The notes beneath the pieces were generated by a model. That model saw nothing but the letters and a program-made list of their open reading frames with translations, did no database searches and was not told the origin of the DNA. The translations under genes were made by a program, and so were the position numbers. A stretch of DNA of 64,000 bases from Fasciolopsis buskii (Eukaryota > Platyhelminthes > Trematoda > Plagiorchiida > Fasciolidae): contig LUCM01001613.1 of the NCBI GenBank assembly GCA_008360955.1, positions 202,694 to 266,693 on the forward strand, given 5' to 3'. Below are positions 38,481 to 52,000 of this stretch, in pieces; position 1 is the stretch's first letter, and each line of letters starts with the position of its first letter.

Positions 38481-41400
38481 TTTCGAATAAATAGACATCC
38501 TGCTAGTGTGTGTTTCTTTTGATTTCCGTGGCATATTCATGGTCATCGTTGGTGTGCTGTGAACACAGAAGAGGCATAGCTGCAACGATCTGGAAATGGC
38601 CACGTTTGATTGTGCTAAGTACTATGCCAAAATACTTGGACAATTCATAAATAATCAGAACTTAGTATTAGGGAGTTTGTTTGCCGTTCGATGCCACAAG
38701 TTTGCGAGTGTTGTTTTTCTACGTGCTAAAATATCACTTGACTTCCGTCACGTGAAATCAACTTTCACTAGTCCGCTTGGAGAGGCTTGAATCCCTAGCT
38801 TCCTTAGCAATTCTTGGTGTCAGTGTTGCGTCAGATTTAGCACGTAACAGCTAAAACCCCGTTCTCACCAAACATGTCGTTTACGTGAATATTGTTTTTT
38901 TTTGAATTTGGAAAAGACTTTGGGGCCATTGACCTGTTGCCCGTTCGCGTGCAGGAATAATTGGCATTTGTCTCCGATTGCTAGGTGGTAAACAATAGCG
39001 AACAACTTCGACAGCCGTGCTAGCCGCTTGTGGTCCAGTAATTTTATTTCACGTTTGTCTGTGTCTAATTCACTCATCTAATCTTCAATTGGTTGTTTCC
39101 GGACTGATGCACTTTTTATGGTCTGTATTGCAAATAGTCTGCTAACGATTACATTATCTGCTCTATCTATGCCGCCTTTTGCTAATAAGGCAGCAGCAAT
39201 CCTTTCAAAGTTCCTTCACAGCCAGTTGTAACTAATACCTTCACTTTTGACCCGCACATAGTGATTTGCTCTTCAGTCAGGAGGTCAACTTGGTAATTGC
39301 GTATGGTATGGAATAAGTAGTCGATCGATCGATTAGTCTCTTGGTCGCCCCGATCATTCTTGTCTTGGTCACAGTGGACGGTGAAGAGGTTGCACAATGC
39401 CACCTTCACTCAGTGACTAGCCACATGAATGCGGTTGGGTGAGGTTAATGTAATATGTACGCGGGGCAACGATCTTCACGCGGGTTCACTTGTATTACCA
39501 TCTCAAATGGACATCAAAAAAGGAAATGCAGCGTGAGCCGAAGCCCAGTAAGCGCATCACCCAGCATCAGCACTTACACGACTAAATCGAATATGACAAT
39601 GCAAGATCTGCTCGTTATAGTTATTCGGCATCACAATACGAAGTCATTGGGGAAAACATTAGTGGGAAAATAAGCATTATTGATCATCCACGGATTGACT
39701 CCGTGGTTTGGTGTGATGGAGAAAATCAGCTGAAGTGACGAAAGGGCCCGTAGAAGTGACGGAGGACTTGTTGGAAGTTACGGGAGGAGCATGTGAATTT
39801 GAAACGCTTTAGATGTCTCCTGACAGATCTCGAAGGCCAATCACGTGCATACGTGTGCACGCCAGGCAAAAGGAGTACAGTGGAATTAACGGAAGATAGG
39901 CCATTTCTAGTCTCGTTTTCACACATCCTATTTGGCCATCACCATCATCACATTATATAACCAAACTAATTGAAAAGTAGCTCCGAAAGGACGATCTGTG
40001 GTTAACCCCACAGTCAAATTAGTCTGAGCCAGGCACTCGAAAAAGGTGACTGGGGCACTTTCGCGATTTTTCCTGGAAAGAAATAATCTTTGTGTATCCA
40101 TGTGGAAAAGATTGGTCTCAGTTATACATACGGTGATTTTCTAGGCAAATATTGCGCCCAGCTTGCTGTTCGCGCCAAAAGATCGATATGCGGGTTGAAT
40201 GCCCATGGGTTTAGGCACAACGATATCACGGCGCGTTGCCATAGCACCCGTTTTTCACCTCCCGTTTACTGTACAACAAAAACAGTTTAATTAAATTTTA
40301 CTTTCGCCAATGGTAGTAGATTAATTTTGTTTTAATGTGCTTGCTTTTGTTCTTATCCCAAGGTATCGCCTCTTAAAAGTGAAGTGAAAAAACAATTAGA
40401 GAAAAGGCGATATAAGGTGTAGAAGCTCCGCAGACTGTCACGCTTAGCTGAGTCATCTGGTTTCTCTAACCGTTCCGCGAGGTGATCTAAACGCCAATTC
40501 GGGAGTCATTTGGCCCACTCAGGACAATTCACAGCCTACAATTTTTATGTACTTTGCCTTTTATGGAAAGGGCGGTTCTACCCATCTTCCAACTTACAAC
40601 TTTCGCAGAAGGTAGCATACACCAGGGGCTTTGCAACACGTCCCAATCACCTTAATCTGGTCGAAGTTAGGATATTTTTAAGATTGAACTCTAATGCCCA
40701 ATACCTTACGTCTAATGTGAAGTCAGAAAGCAGACTGCCAACTCTGTCAATTTCTTTTAGTCGTCTCGTCTCCACATCATTCCTCACAATATTTCGAGAT
40801 GATGTCAAAATATCAGGTGTTGGAAAATATTCGGATTTGTCCACGGCAAATAGGTGTATTTTATTTGGTCGTGAGGTCCGCGCACGTATCAGCTTTCTAC
40901 TGCGGCTGTTAAGCTAAATCAAGTATCACACTGACTATGACATAAAGGTACAGGTTAACAGTGATGCAGAGAAAATACGAATCAATTTAGAAGTATGCAA
41001 GTGATCGTATGGTGGGCATATATTTCATATTCGTCTTGTCATCATCACTAATGCTGCTCCCCTGAGTTGGCATATTGGCTTCGGGTCGACGTTCACTGAA
41101 TAGAACAGTTTTCTAGCCGACGCACTAAACACCGAGACAACTGACCAAGACACTAAATGGATCGCGCACCTAGTTAAAGTCTGAACTAACCTTGTTCGGT
41201 CTGCTACATCTGTTTAGGCCTACCCGTTCCTTTGTAAGCCACCATGGAGAGACGGACTCGCTTACCCTGGCCAATTGAGATTTGTTTAGTTGGGCACACT
41301 TCGAGAAGGATGTATATGTTTTCTCCCGACAATGATCCATGCGAAATCTGCAGGAGTTTTCCTGGTGGAAAGACCACTTCTCTGATAACCTGAATCAACC

Positions 41401-44393
41401 CACAGCCATTAGTCAGGCTTGGTTTAAAAATTTACGCTTTGGCTCATTGAGACTCACCACTGTTGTAATTCGAGTTCTATTGGTGAACCACCAAATTAAG
41501 TCCAAACGGCTCGTCTGCCTTTGCTTAGATTTTCACAATATATAGTAGGCCGGAACGTGTCTGATAGCATGCTGCCTCAGTCACGGACGAACGGATTCCA
41601 ACTGTTCAGCTGCACGTCAGACTGATAGTATGTCAAGACGGAATAAGTTTGATATGCGATCAGGGATCCCCGAACAACCCAGTCGAATGAATAGAAATAA
41701 TTTCTGCATACTTCGCTGATTTACGAATCACAACGAGAGTTGAACTCGGAATCTGAATTATATGTGTGCTGGCCAAGATTATCGAGAATACACATAAGCA
41801 GCATATGAAAATCAATTATACGCACTCACTACAACTAGTAAAGGAACTGACGAAACAGAGGGCCATCTCGGACTTAAGAAATTCGGCCTACCCGATGTAC
41901 AAGAAAAATGAATTTGTATCAGTAGAATTATGTATCTCATCGGGATTGAAAAGTTGTGAATGTTGAACGTAATCTTAGTTGATATTCCTGTTCGCCTTTG
42001 CGACTGGACGACAGCGCCAAAAGTTACCGAGTAGAGGGCAATTTTCCTCAGGCTTATCAGTCATTTGCTTACCAGTCGACCGATGCTTTTGTAGGATCCC
42101 TTGGGGCAGCAGTATTCAAAGGTGCCTTTTGGCCTACCTGGAAAGAACAGAAACAGAAAACCCTAAGTGAGTTGAAGCCCAGTAAACGTATTAGCCAGTA
42201 TCATCCTCGCTCGTTACATCAATATGGCGACTGGCTTTGTCGGTCGGGCTTCCTGCCTGATGGTCGACCGATTGGTGCCAATACGGAATAAAAAGGGAGA
42301 GAGACTAATCAATTTAGGTCGAACAACCTCGCTGATACAGTTCCAGTTTCGTTGGGATTTTGCTTTAATACTTCACTTCAGGCTGTCATATGTGCACACA
42401 TATGCAGATGCATAAGATAATCTCCGAAAATCTCATGACTGTATACGTCAAGACATTATCACATCCAACAACGACGACAGCTTCACAGGATGAATTCCTG
42501 AATTACGTGTGGACAATATTTAACGAAGAAGTACTCAGCGTCGCTGTGACACCCACATGCTACTCTCCTCTTCTCCCTTCCACCTTTTCTCTACTTTGCA
42601 CGTCACACCTCAAGCGTGTGCTTTCTTTCACCTAGTCCGTCACTAAATATTTACACATTTCTTTCTTCTAGCTGAATTCACATGGTATTTTAGGGACTAG
42701 GGGTTCCCTTTCTCTTCTTGCAAACAAGGAACACAAACTGGTGTCATAGACGGTCACACAACTTTATTTATTAATATTATTACTCAGCCTGTCGTGGTCC
42801 GTGCGTGTTTGTCAAATTAGGTAACTGCCCCACTTCTCTCTCCAATGAAGGTTACGTCCAATTTGCAAATCTCGAACTACACGCGTTCGCCCTCTCATCC
42901 CAACTTGCTCAGCTATTTTTTGGCTCCTGTTTGAGAGAGATTTCGCTTGCTTATAAGATCCACGAAAGGCATATCAAATTGAAATAACGGGTCTAGAGAT
43001 GCACTTTAAGCACTATCACTGATACGTATTTAACACTTACGAAGTTGCACTACCAAAATGCATTCAAACTCACACCATCGCTTGCACATTATACCTGCAA
43101 AAGTTCTGTCTGGATCTAGAACATGTTCAAAGTTCTAACCCCCGTGTACTCTTCACTCTGCTTACAGGAACTTGATTTTACCTTATCTCGCTCGTTCGCC
43201 CGTTGATTAAGCGAAAAAGTCTGAAAGGCTACGGAACTGATTTCCCTGAGTTCGTCACTGGTCAGTTATGGACTACGAAAAATCCAGGAAGCTAAAAGTT
43301 GACGGATTATTATCTTTAGGTCGTTGTCGCGCATAAGGACGGTTGAATTTTTCATCGTGTTGAAGAAGTGTCATATTCATTCCGTGTGATACGCGCTCCG
43401 GCGATGGATGGTATCAACTCAAGTGTTCGAATATTTTTCACATGAGAATAGAAGAAAGCTTATCAACAATGTGGCACCTGTCAAATCGTGTAATCTGCTC
43501 AACGTAGTCCGGGAAATAGTAGGTCAGATGTGATATCACACTGGAATATGCTAAAAATATTCATACGAGCTTCCGGACAACTTGAAGTATTTTAGACGTT
43601 AACATGGGAGAGCTTTCGTCGTTGACATCACCGTCGCCTTCATCAAAGTATCGACGATGTGTTCAGATCGGGCAAGATCGTGTGAAATAAGCACCTGAAT
43701 AGGTTCCACTAGTTTCGGCAAGGGAATCCTTTTGCCACTTTTGCTTTATATTGGCTTTTATTTTACTCTAAATTTACTCTCAAAGGAAGATAGGTATGCA
43801 GGTTTGGAGAGTGAAAATAACATCTTATTGCAAATGGATGAGTTGAGAAAAAGCTTTGACATTGGAGCTGATCGAAATCGGAAGATAGGGAAGAAATGAA
43901 ACGAAAACGTCACTGCATACTTGATTGTTAGACTGTCCATGGTGTTGGGTGAATGAGGAAAATAAAGCAAAAGTGGGAAAGAATGTCCCCTTCCCCTCGA
44001 AGCACCCGGAGATTAATAGGAAATGAGTCAAGCGTTCCACCATCTAGCGCGGTAAGCTGAATCCTATCGGTGAGATAGTTCTGTACACGTGACACCAACA
44101 AATGAGCTAAACTAATACCTCTTAGCAGGTATAGAACTTTCGATTTGCCAGTTAAGTGGGAAGCTGTACTAATGATGCTGAGTGAGGACAGAGCTGAGCT
44201 AGGTAAGTAATAGCGCGCCGATCTGTCTTTTCAGTATTTCTCATTAGGTTAATACGGTACACATATAAAGTTCCGGTGGAATTTCGTGATTGCAATCCAC
44301 TGTTAATAGCGAAGCACAAGGCTGAATTTCGATTTCATGAATAGCTTTTTGTCCGATAATCACCACATTCACGAATCTTATCTATTTGGCTCA
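38481..44393. other. Intergenic, largely unexplained
   Basis: No convincing gene. Two small hairpins lie near 39689-39707 (ccacggattgactccgtgg) and 39990-40010 (ctgtgg...ccacag), on either side of a block of about 300 bp (39700-40000) that could be one inserted element. Segments near 39530-39570 and 42165-42205 share gaagcccagtaa and neighbouring bases, suggesting a further degenerate repeat. The 97-codon frame at 41998-42291 contains that segment and is not recognised. Confidence 0.4.
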
Positions 44394-44768
44394 CTATCTT
44401 GGTGACCTTAGATGGTGAAGACTGTAGGGCCTTGACAAACTGTTTTTGGGACCACATGATAGGTCTATGTAGCCTGACAGTGATAGCTTCAGCTTGGAGA
44501 GGATTCTCTGCCTGACCCCTTTCCGGCGGTTGACAGACACATGGTTGATGACGCAAAATAAAGCATTTTGCTTTAATGTCTGACCCTTATCGATTGTATG
44601 GTTCACTATCACAGCGATTGCCGCCTTTTGGGTCCCTCTTGATAGCCACATAAGGTTATCTTCTTGAACTCGATCGGACAGACGTCTGGTTGTTCTTCTG
44701 ATGCATTCTGCTACAAAGAAGTTGGTACGTGAATGACTAAGAAGAACTCGAGGATTGAGGGTGCCCAT
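44394..44768 (-). pseudogene. Penelope-like element endonuclease remnant (GIY-YIG type), tentative
   Basis: The open minus-strand frame contains ECIRRTTRRLSDRVQED, then AIAVIVNHTIDKGQ and FCVINHVSVNRRK. This layout follows the GIY-YIG endonuclease of Penelope-like elements: a Gly-Arg-Thr block with Arg-Leu-x-x-Arg-Val-x-Glu-His, then Ala-Ile-Ala-x-His and a spaced Asn/Val block. Expected His residues are missing, so it is probably inactive. A GIY-YIG of another retroelement is possible. Confidence 0.4.
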
Positions 44769-45780
44769 CTTTGAGTTTCATTTGTAAATACAGCTGAATG
44801 TCAAAAATGGTGTTGAATTGTTGCCGCATAGAATGATTTGCTCATTGCAAACGACAGCGCGTCTAAAGTGGAACGCTTATGACAATATGCAGACTAGTTT
44901 GGATCAAAAGAATTGGTGAATGTTTTCACGAGAGGAAGAATAGGCTTTCTGAATATTCCCCGAAGAGTATACTTGAACGCAATGGGTCTAAAGTGACCAG
45001 ATTACTTTTTGTACGGGAATTATGCGTACTGGTCTTCAGCTAATGGCAACTGATTTTTCCTCAATCCACCTGTTGAGCAGTTCAGTAGGTGATGTTGCTA
45101 AATAGGTTGCACACTACTTGAGGACACAAGCATGGGATCTATCGAGGGCCACAGTTATGAATGCTTAGAAGGAGGGATTCAATTCTTCCAATACATCGGC
45201 CGTATTGAAGGCAGCAGTTTCTTCTTTGGTACCAGGATCACCTATGAATTCTGTTGATCTGCTGAAATTTATTGTAGATGACAGTAGGCTACTCAGCTTT
45301 GTCTCTGTATGCTAGGATTTTTACGGCACAGCCCTTATGCCTCAAAACCTTTTCAGTATGCTCCAAAACTGGCAGCAATTAGCCTTTCGGAGGAAATTTT
45401 TGGTGTGCAAACTATCTCCGTCTTTTAGTTCCACATTTACCAAAAACACTTTGCGTCTAACAACGGAGCAATCCCTAATATTCCCCACTGTTCTCGTTGC
45501 CTAGTGAATTTAAGTGAAGGCAAGCGAATTTACCTAGCCCGGCTATTGGAGTCCCAAAAGATGGTCACATTGTGCCGAAATATCTGGATCTTACAAAATG
45601 CTCAAATCAGCATTTGTTATAATTTGGTCTAGAGACATCAGACAGTTGTCCGTGTAATTTTGCGCTCAAAATTGTGTGTTTGTGCGTACGGGTGTGCGGC
45701 GTGATACTTGGACAATAGCATCTATTTGGTTTCTAGATTTTTTCTTTATATTTCTGATACTGTATTTGCATAGCCACGCA

Positions 45781-45830
45781 TACTGCGTAAAACATCAGTG
45801 CTCTACCACCGAGCTACCTCGGGCACGATC
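45781..45830 (-). pseudogene. tRNA 5' half remnant
   Basis: The minus strand reads gcccgaggtagctcggtggt then agagcactgatgttttacg. This is a textbook D arm (gctc ggtggta gagc) with an exact box A. There is no box B and no acceptor 3' strand downstream, so it is half a tRNA, perhaps a SINE head. Confidence 0.45.
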
Positions 45831-46881
45831 CTCGAAGTAAACTCTATAAGCATGCATCCAGTTTTGTGCAAATATCATTCTAATGACACCAAACGAAGTA
45901 GTTTTAGTCACTGAAATAACCCGTGTCCGGCAGGTGGAATGTCCGCGGTCCGATTTTGACTGTTTCCGTCAGGTGTTGGATGTATAGCACTAAAATGGAC
46001 TTTATGATATGCCTGGTGCCAAGATTTCAAGACCGCTTGGGCTTTGGGCAGTCGACCATCCAACAGCGAAAATGGACTGTTTTCGGTAAATAAGGTTGGC
46101 TGACACACCTCTTTAGTATCAGACAAAAGGCGTATGCTACGGGACTCTGATCGATTGCAAGCCGGAGAGCAGAGGTGGGAATCAGCCGTTTGCCCTAGTT
46201 CTGGGGCAAAGTGGAAGTGTTCTGATTTAGATGACACGTTCACAGATGAGCGGGATCATTCCTCGAAATGAAGAGCAAAGAATGGGCAATAAGCCCGAGA
46301 GATTGAGCGGAAATGACTAGTGAGATTTTACCTAAATACATATGTTGTCGTATCTAAGGGGCAGTTGTGTTAAGCGCCCAGAGTCAATTTGTTCTTTCTT
46401 GCTTGACTAACCAAGACGAGATTGAACTAGGATCGAGACGACCGATTGAAGTCTTTGCAGTGTGCAACCGTAATCCGTGGATTTCAAAACAGGTTTTCAT
46501 CGTGTGTATTTACTTGGCTTTTGCTGTTGGTTTTTCCCTCTAAGTCTCAGAGTCCCTTGATGTGAGTCAAGGCAAGTCGCATTTGCATTTGTTCTATACA
46601 CCCAAAAGAGTAGATATTTCACCCTTCACATCACATTTGTGGATGGATTAATTTAATCGGTGCACAAACTGAATGGAGAAAAAGACAAAGGGAAAACAGA
46701 TTAAGGCTCAAAATCAAACCTGCCCCACAGCGACTTAGCATGTTTTGTTCTTTTCACGCATGGCTTGCCAACACGGTCCATTGATTGGTGTGAGAGACTA
46801 AGCGATCACGCCGAAGATCATTTGTTTTCGGCTCAGTATGTCAACCTTTTGGTCGGACAGCAAAATCACTGCAGTATATAC

Positions 46882-47091
46882 TTGCTTATCACGTGGTATC
46901 GCTGATTGAATGACCAAGTTGCAAATAAATCCGGGTAAAGTGCAAAAAGCACCAATAGGAACGGAATTACCATTGAGGCACTCAAGACAAACATCTGAAT
47001 AATTTTGCGAGTGATACGAAACGAGTCGAAAAATGGTCCATTGGGTCCGATCAGAACGAGGAGAACAAACAATAGTCCATTACCATTGTGA
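46882..47091 (-). CDS. Candidate orphan exon of a membrane protein (unidentified)
   Basis: Seventy codons are open between a possible acceptor (ggaatcccag, ending 47092) and a possible donor (gtatat at 46881), phase 0 at both ends. The text has two hydrophobic segments (LLFVLLVLIGP and IIQMFVLSASMVIPFLLVLF) flanking a basic linker (FDSFRITRK), and could come from an ion channel or transporter. I do not recognise the family, no neighbouring exon could be joined to it, and chance is possible. Confidence 0.25.
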
Positions 47092-48639
47092 CTGGGATTC
47101 TAATTGCCCCCCAAATAATTTGAAGAACGACCTCTGTTCCTTTTGGTAATTTGTTTATTAAAGCAGAATAATTGTTCATTTAGTTTAGATAAACAATTGT
47201 TAGAACAAGCTGGCTGAATCATTTCTGGGAAATAATTATGCCGAACATGTCTTGACTTCACCAAGCATTGTTCGGGCTACTTAATTAGTCGACCTATCAA
47301 TTGATGTTGTCAGTTCAGTTCTCGACTTTGACTTCCATTTTGGACAGACTTTTGCGGCACCAGAAGCAGAATGACTGTATAGATCACTTAAAGACAAAAA
47401 AACTAATGCCATCTTCCCATCTTCGGCTAGCGGAATCGATCAAGCATTAAGATTTTAATTCAAACTGAAGACCTTATAATCATTATTAAGTTGAAAATAA
47501 TCAGTTATTAAAGTTGTAATTAATTTTTTCGTATCTGTAGACTGAAAAGGTGGATACACTTCAATTCTACTAGTTGTGTTAAATTTGTTATGGTTGTTGG
47601 CGAGGCGATTAACGAATTTAGTATCTGGCAAATTTTTTTTCCACTTCTCTAGAAAGTTTTACCGTCTACTTCATCTACATTGTTTATTGTTGTTTGTTCG
47701 ACGATCTAAGCATGGCCGTCGTTCGTTGATGTTGCCTTACCGTCCACTTTGGTCCTTGGGCTGTTCTGAATCGGTACAAATGTTGGTATTCTAATATTTA
47801 CAAACTCCGTAAATTTCGGAGCACCAAGTCACAAACGATTATTCTGGCTAGACGCCCGGATCAGACAAAATCGACTATGAGTCTGGTTTTGTCATGCTGA
47901 TCTGGAGGGCTTAAGGAGTATGTCAGGCCAATGGGACGTGACCATGGTATGTCAACTCTCACTGATTCATTCCCCAATCAGCAGTATGATCGAGGATAGT
48001 ATAAGCTCCCATCCTTCTATCGATTCACCCGGAGCCGTTTACGCTTTCTTCCAAGAAGTCATTACTCAACGATTCTGTCGAGAATTAATGAACCTCCAAA
48101 ACATCTCGCAAACAACTGCTTGATGTCTTGTTTCTGTTCCCGTCCCATCCCATTGTACCAGCAAAAGCCTCCAAAATCGGACACATTCCTCGAGAAAACA
48201 CGGTCATCGGACAGGACACCTAGATACAAACTGACCGATCATAGGCTCTCTTGTTGTATCACATGGCAATAATTTTACTTGGACAGTCATGTATGATTGC
48301 TATAGACATCTTCAGGATGCTTCCTGGAAGTTCGCTGAAATTATCGTGGAAGGATATTAGTAAACCCAGAAATTTCGTATGTTATCAGTTGTCTGCGATC
48401 GATATTATTAGGTGTGGTTGCTAAAATTCAAAATGAAAGCTTTACCCCATGGATAGCAAAGCTGCTTCAAGACAACGGAATTCAGATTTGTCATGATGAA
48501 ACCGGCAAAGAAAAAGACACTATAGTGCGTTAATGGTACAATGCCCAAAAGGACGGAATTTGCTCCGGGAAGATGGCAACCCAATTCGGTGTCCGCCGAG
48601 GGCAAGAGATGGCTAATTGCAAACAAACTGTCCTCAATG

Positions 48640-49010
48640 AATTCGACTGAGGTCCGTACCACTGCATGGCTCAGAAATATGATCGTTTAGAGCAGAAGAT
48701 ATGCATAGATTTTCGGTGGATGAACACCATGGTCTTCGTACTATTGATAGGATGTAATGGGAGAAGTTTTCCAGCAACTCAAAATCTAAGGCGTTAGGTG
48801 CTGACTGCATCAGAGATTTTCATTTTTAGAACAGGATCTGAATCAGAATAAGTTAGGGTAGTTGGGACTTATTTTCCGCATGCATACAGGACGACTGCCA
48901 CGTTGTACGTTGTTTTCCGAGACAGACAAGGGTTGGAAGAAGGGTCCAGATGGCCGATCGTGTCGTAAGAAAAAGTATGAAAACTCCCAAAGGATGTTTG
49001 GATATAGTGA
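48640..49010 (+). pseudogene. RTE-like LINE fragment
   Basis: On the plus strand, text resembling HHGLRTIDRMWWE is followed by HTGRLPRCTLFSETDKGW (near 48880-48930). This parallels MPTERLPRC.LFFEAG in related copies. Multiple stops are present. It is a dead 3' fragment of the same LINE family or a close relative. Confidence 0.55.
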
Positions 49011-52000
49011 GTGAAACGGTTGAATGCTCCAGTTCTTAGATGGCGTTCTTACATCCGGAATCACTTCTCTTCTAGAAGGTTATTCACCCTATTATTTTTA
49101 GTTAATCTTTCGCTACTCCTTATTCTTCCTTGTTTTTGTTTTGGCAGATGGTGTTGTGAGACTGCGACCAAATTCGGAGCACGTTCGTTTCGGGCTACGG
49201 GTTGTGCAAACCTAACTGACGTAAGAATAGTTCAAGTATTTGCTCCAAAGTCGTGTGTGGAATTCCTGCTTGCAATTCAAAACATCGAACGGTAAAGGTC
49301 AAGTAGAGGCGCAAGTTATTTTTTATCCTCTGAAGTCCATAATACACAATACAATAACAGATTATTTTCTGCCGAACGACATACTCCTATTGCAAGTTGG
49401 ATTCTTGTCATATTTCATTAGCCATCTTGTGCGAAATAAAACAGAGGGTGTTGACCGTATTTCGTGCTGTTATATTACCATCACTGTCAAAAGTGACCAA
49501 CTTTCACCCTCAAATGGGTCGGTGAAATGAGTATTACATAAATCTACTTTTGTCCAGTCGATCTAGTACATACGATGGCATAGGAAACTGAAGTAAATTC
49601 CACTATTTGTGGATGTCATTCTGCTGTCATGGCAGCAATCGCATTGCTATTTTGAGCAAATCCTTCCCAATCGGTTTCACTCCTCGTAAGAAAACAAGAG
49701 GTTATATCAGAATAACCACTGCCATCCCAAAATAGAGTGCAGTTCTAGCTCCGATATTTGTATTGTCAAATTCAAAAAAATGGTATATAACTACTGGAGC
49801 AATCCACATTCCTCAATAGACTTACAGTAGAATAAGAATGAAACAACAGTTGGCACCCAGAACAGCCAGATGGTTCCGAGCTTTTACAATAGGTGTTTAA
49901 AACAGCCAATGATCAAGCACTGGATAGATTAGTATGCATATGAGCTTAGTTTAATCTAATTTACTGTGAATAGCTCCTTGGAAAGGATAACCCACTTTCA
50001 TGAACGCCAATCCACTTCATTTTCCCCGACCAGTGCTGTGCACCATGAAAAAGTCCATTTGGTGTGTCTTTGAAAAAGGCATCTACAGGAGCTTTTAATT
50101 CTCACCCTCGTCGGAGATACCGGTCTGGCTACGGAGATGGTGGTGGGACAACGCTGGTTAAAATGCGGTCACGTCCAGGAATGCTGTGTCCAAACCACTA
50201 CAGTCGACGGAGTCGAATGATCACTGAAAGGCGGGAGATATTACATCAGCTCCTATTGATTTTATCTGAGAAGTTATCGAGATAGTTTATTTTAAAAATA
50301 GACTCCCAATCACCTGATAGACACCGGCTCCTGATGACCAGGTTGCGTAATCATCCAGTAAGACTGATCTAACTGATGCTTTAAATGCCCTGATTTTGGT
50401 TTTAATATTAATCTCTTTCATTCGCCAGACAGTTGCGGAAACGTCTTTCTAGTACTGTTTATGCCCGGCTTGTCCGTTTGGCAATCTGTTTTCCGTATTT
50501 TTTACGAAACACGAGCTCTTCAAATAGGCCATAAAGCATTCGACCCACTGACTTCGCCTTCACAAACCAACAACAATCCTCATCTGTTGGGCCAGGAACG
50601 CGGGAAGCACCAACCGAGGCCGAAATCGACGCTAACGTCTTCATACCCTTGGGTGAAGTCATTGCCTGACCACCGCAACGCTCCCTCCACCCTTGTCCAG
50701 CACTTGCAATAAGAACACAAAAAAGTAGACGATGGGCAAGCATACGCAATACGTTTCCAAGTGACCGAAGGAGATTTAGAGCGATTATCTCAGCCAGAGA
50801 ACGACTATCTGCACCAATACACACGACGACACATCTCATCATTCGCCATCCGATGTTCCCAACCGACACGCGCAACGCTTCGGATACATCGAGGGTCGAA
50901 AAAAGAAAGTATTCGGGCAACCTCAATGAGGAGAGACCAAGCGTCGAAGCCGCAAAGCAGGACACTACGAACTGTGACATTGTACACTATTCCCTTGAGG
51001 GACTGTTGGATATGACGGTGCACCACAAGTGTCGCAGGTTCGCGAAAACTGTGCTGGATTTCGCCTCCTAAGATACTTTGTGCGGCTTAGTCACTATTCT
51101 AGATCTAACTAGGTACGCAAACGACAAACTTTTTGACGGCTACGTAATTTCCAGTGGTTGAACACCACAAGGAATGATTGTAATACAATTTATTCAGTTT
51201 AAAACAATCTTAAATTTGGCAATTTTTTCAACAACCAGTAGCTATTGTGTCTTAACTGAATGCGCGTGCACTTGATACCGTTTGAGAACGAACACGTTTT
51301 GAGCCTCGAAATATGAGACCACCGCAAATGAGCTCGTGTCAAATACAAAAACATTCATTAGAACCGGCTTATGATCAATAAGTTAACCATTTCATAGAGT
51401 CGCACAGCTCACTGCGGACAAATGAACAGATGACAGAAAAACGTTTCCATCGCATGATCATAGCGAAAATTATTTCATAAAGTGCATGAAGCTAGGCACA
51501 ATCAACAAAGTTTGTTTTGATTAACGTGTGGAATAATAAATGAGTTGAAACCGCGATTTGAAAGTTCCAAACGGCATTATATTTCTCCTACATTGAACAC
51601 CTATATCACTGATCCTATTTATCTCACCTAAACTAGGTTTGTTTACTCGTTTTGTTCCACCTCGTTTAATTCATGATGAGTTTCGTGACCATATTTTTTA
51701 TCAGTGTATCTTGAAGAGAGTTTAGAAAAATTTAGATAGTTGATTGGAATAAACGGAGACTCATCAGCTATCGTATGTCGTGTACAAAGACAACATTGAA
51801 GCTCTTTTGGACGAGATTTTATGGAAGACTGGAGGTATAATAAGTTGCTTATGGAAATTGTTCCATGAGTACTTTTTACGGATTTGAATTTCAGTGTGAA
51901 TAAGTTTCGAAAAATAGTTGTTGCCATATAAGGATAAGACTATGGAGGCCATACTCGTGCTCCAAAGGCAATTGGGCAATTGTTTGTTCTTCTGATTCAT

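Larger units (their letters stand above)
44769..48639. other. Intergenic, mostly unexplained
   Basis: Apart from the tRNA half (45781-45830) and the candidate exon (46882-47091), nothing is recognised. A 111-codon minus-strand frame (45908-46243) has ordinary-looking composition but no ATG start, splice support or known motif. Confidence 0.4.

Noticed and set aside
50459..50980. A 173-codon minus-strand frame as a gene
   Set aside because: Its text matches LINE reverse transcriptase C-terminal blocks with a frameshift; it is a transposon relic.
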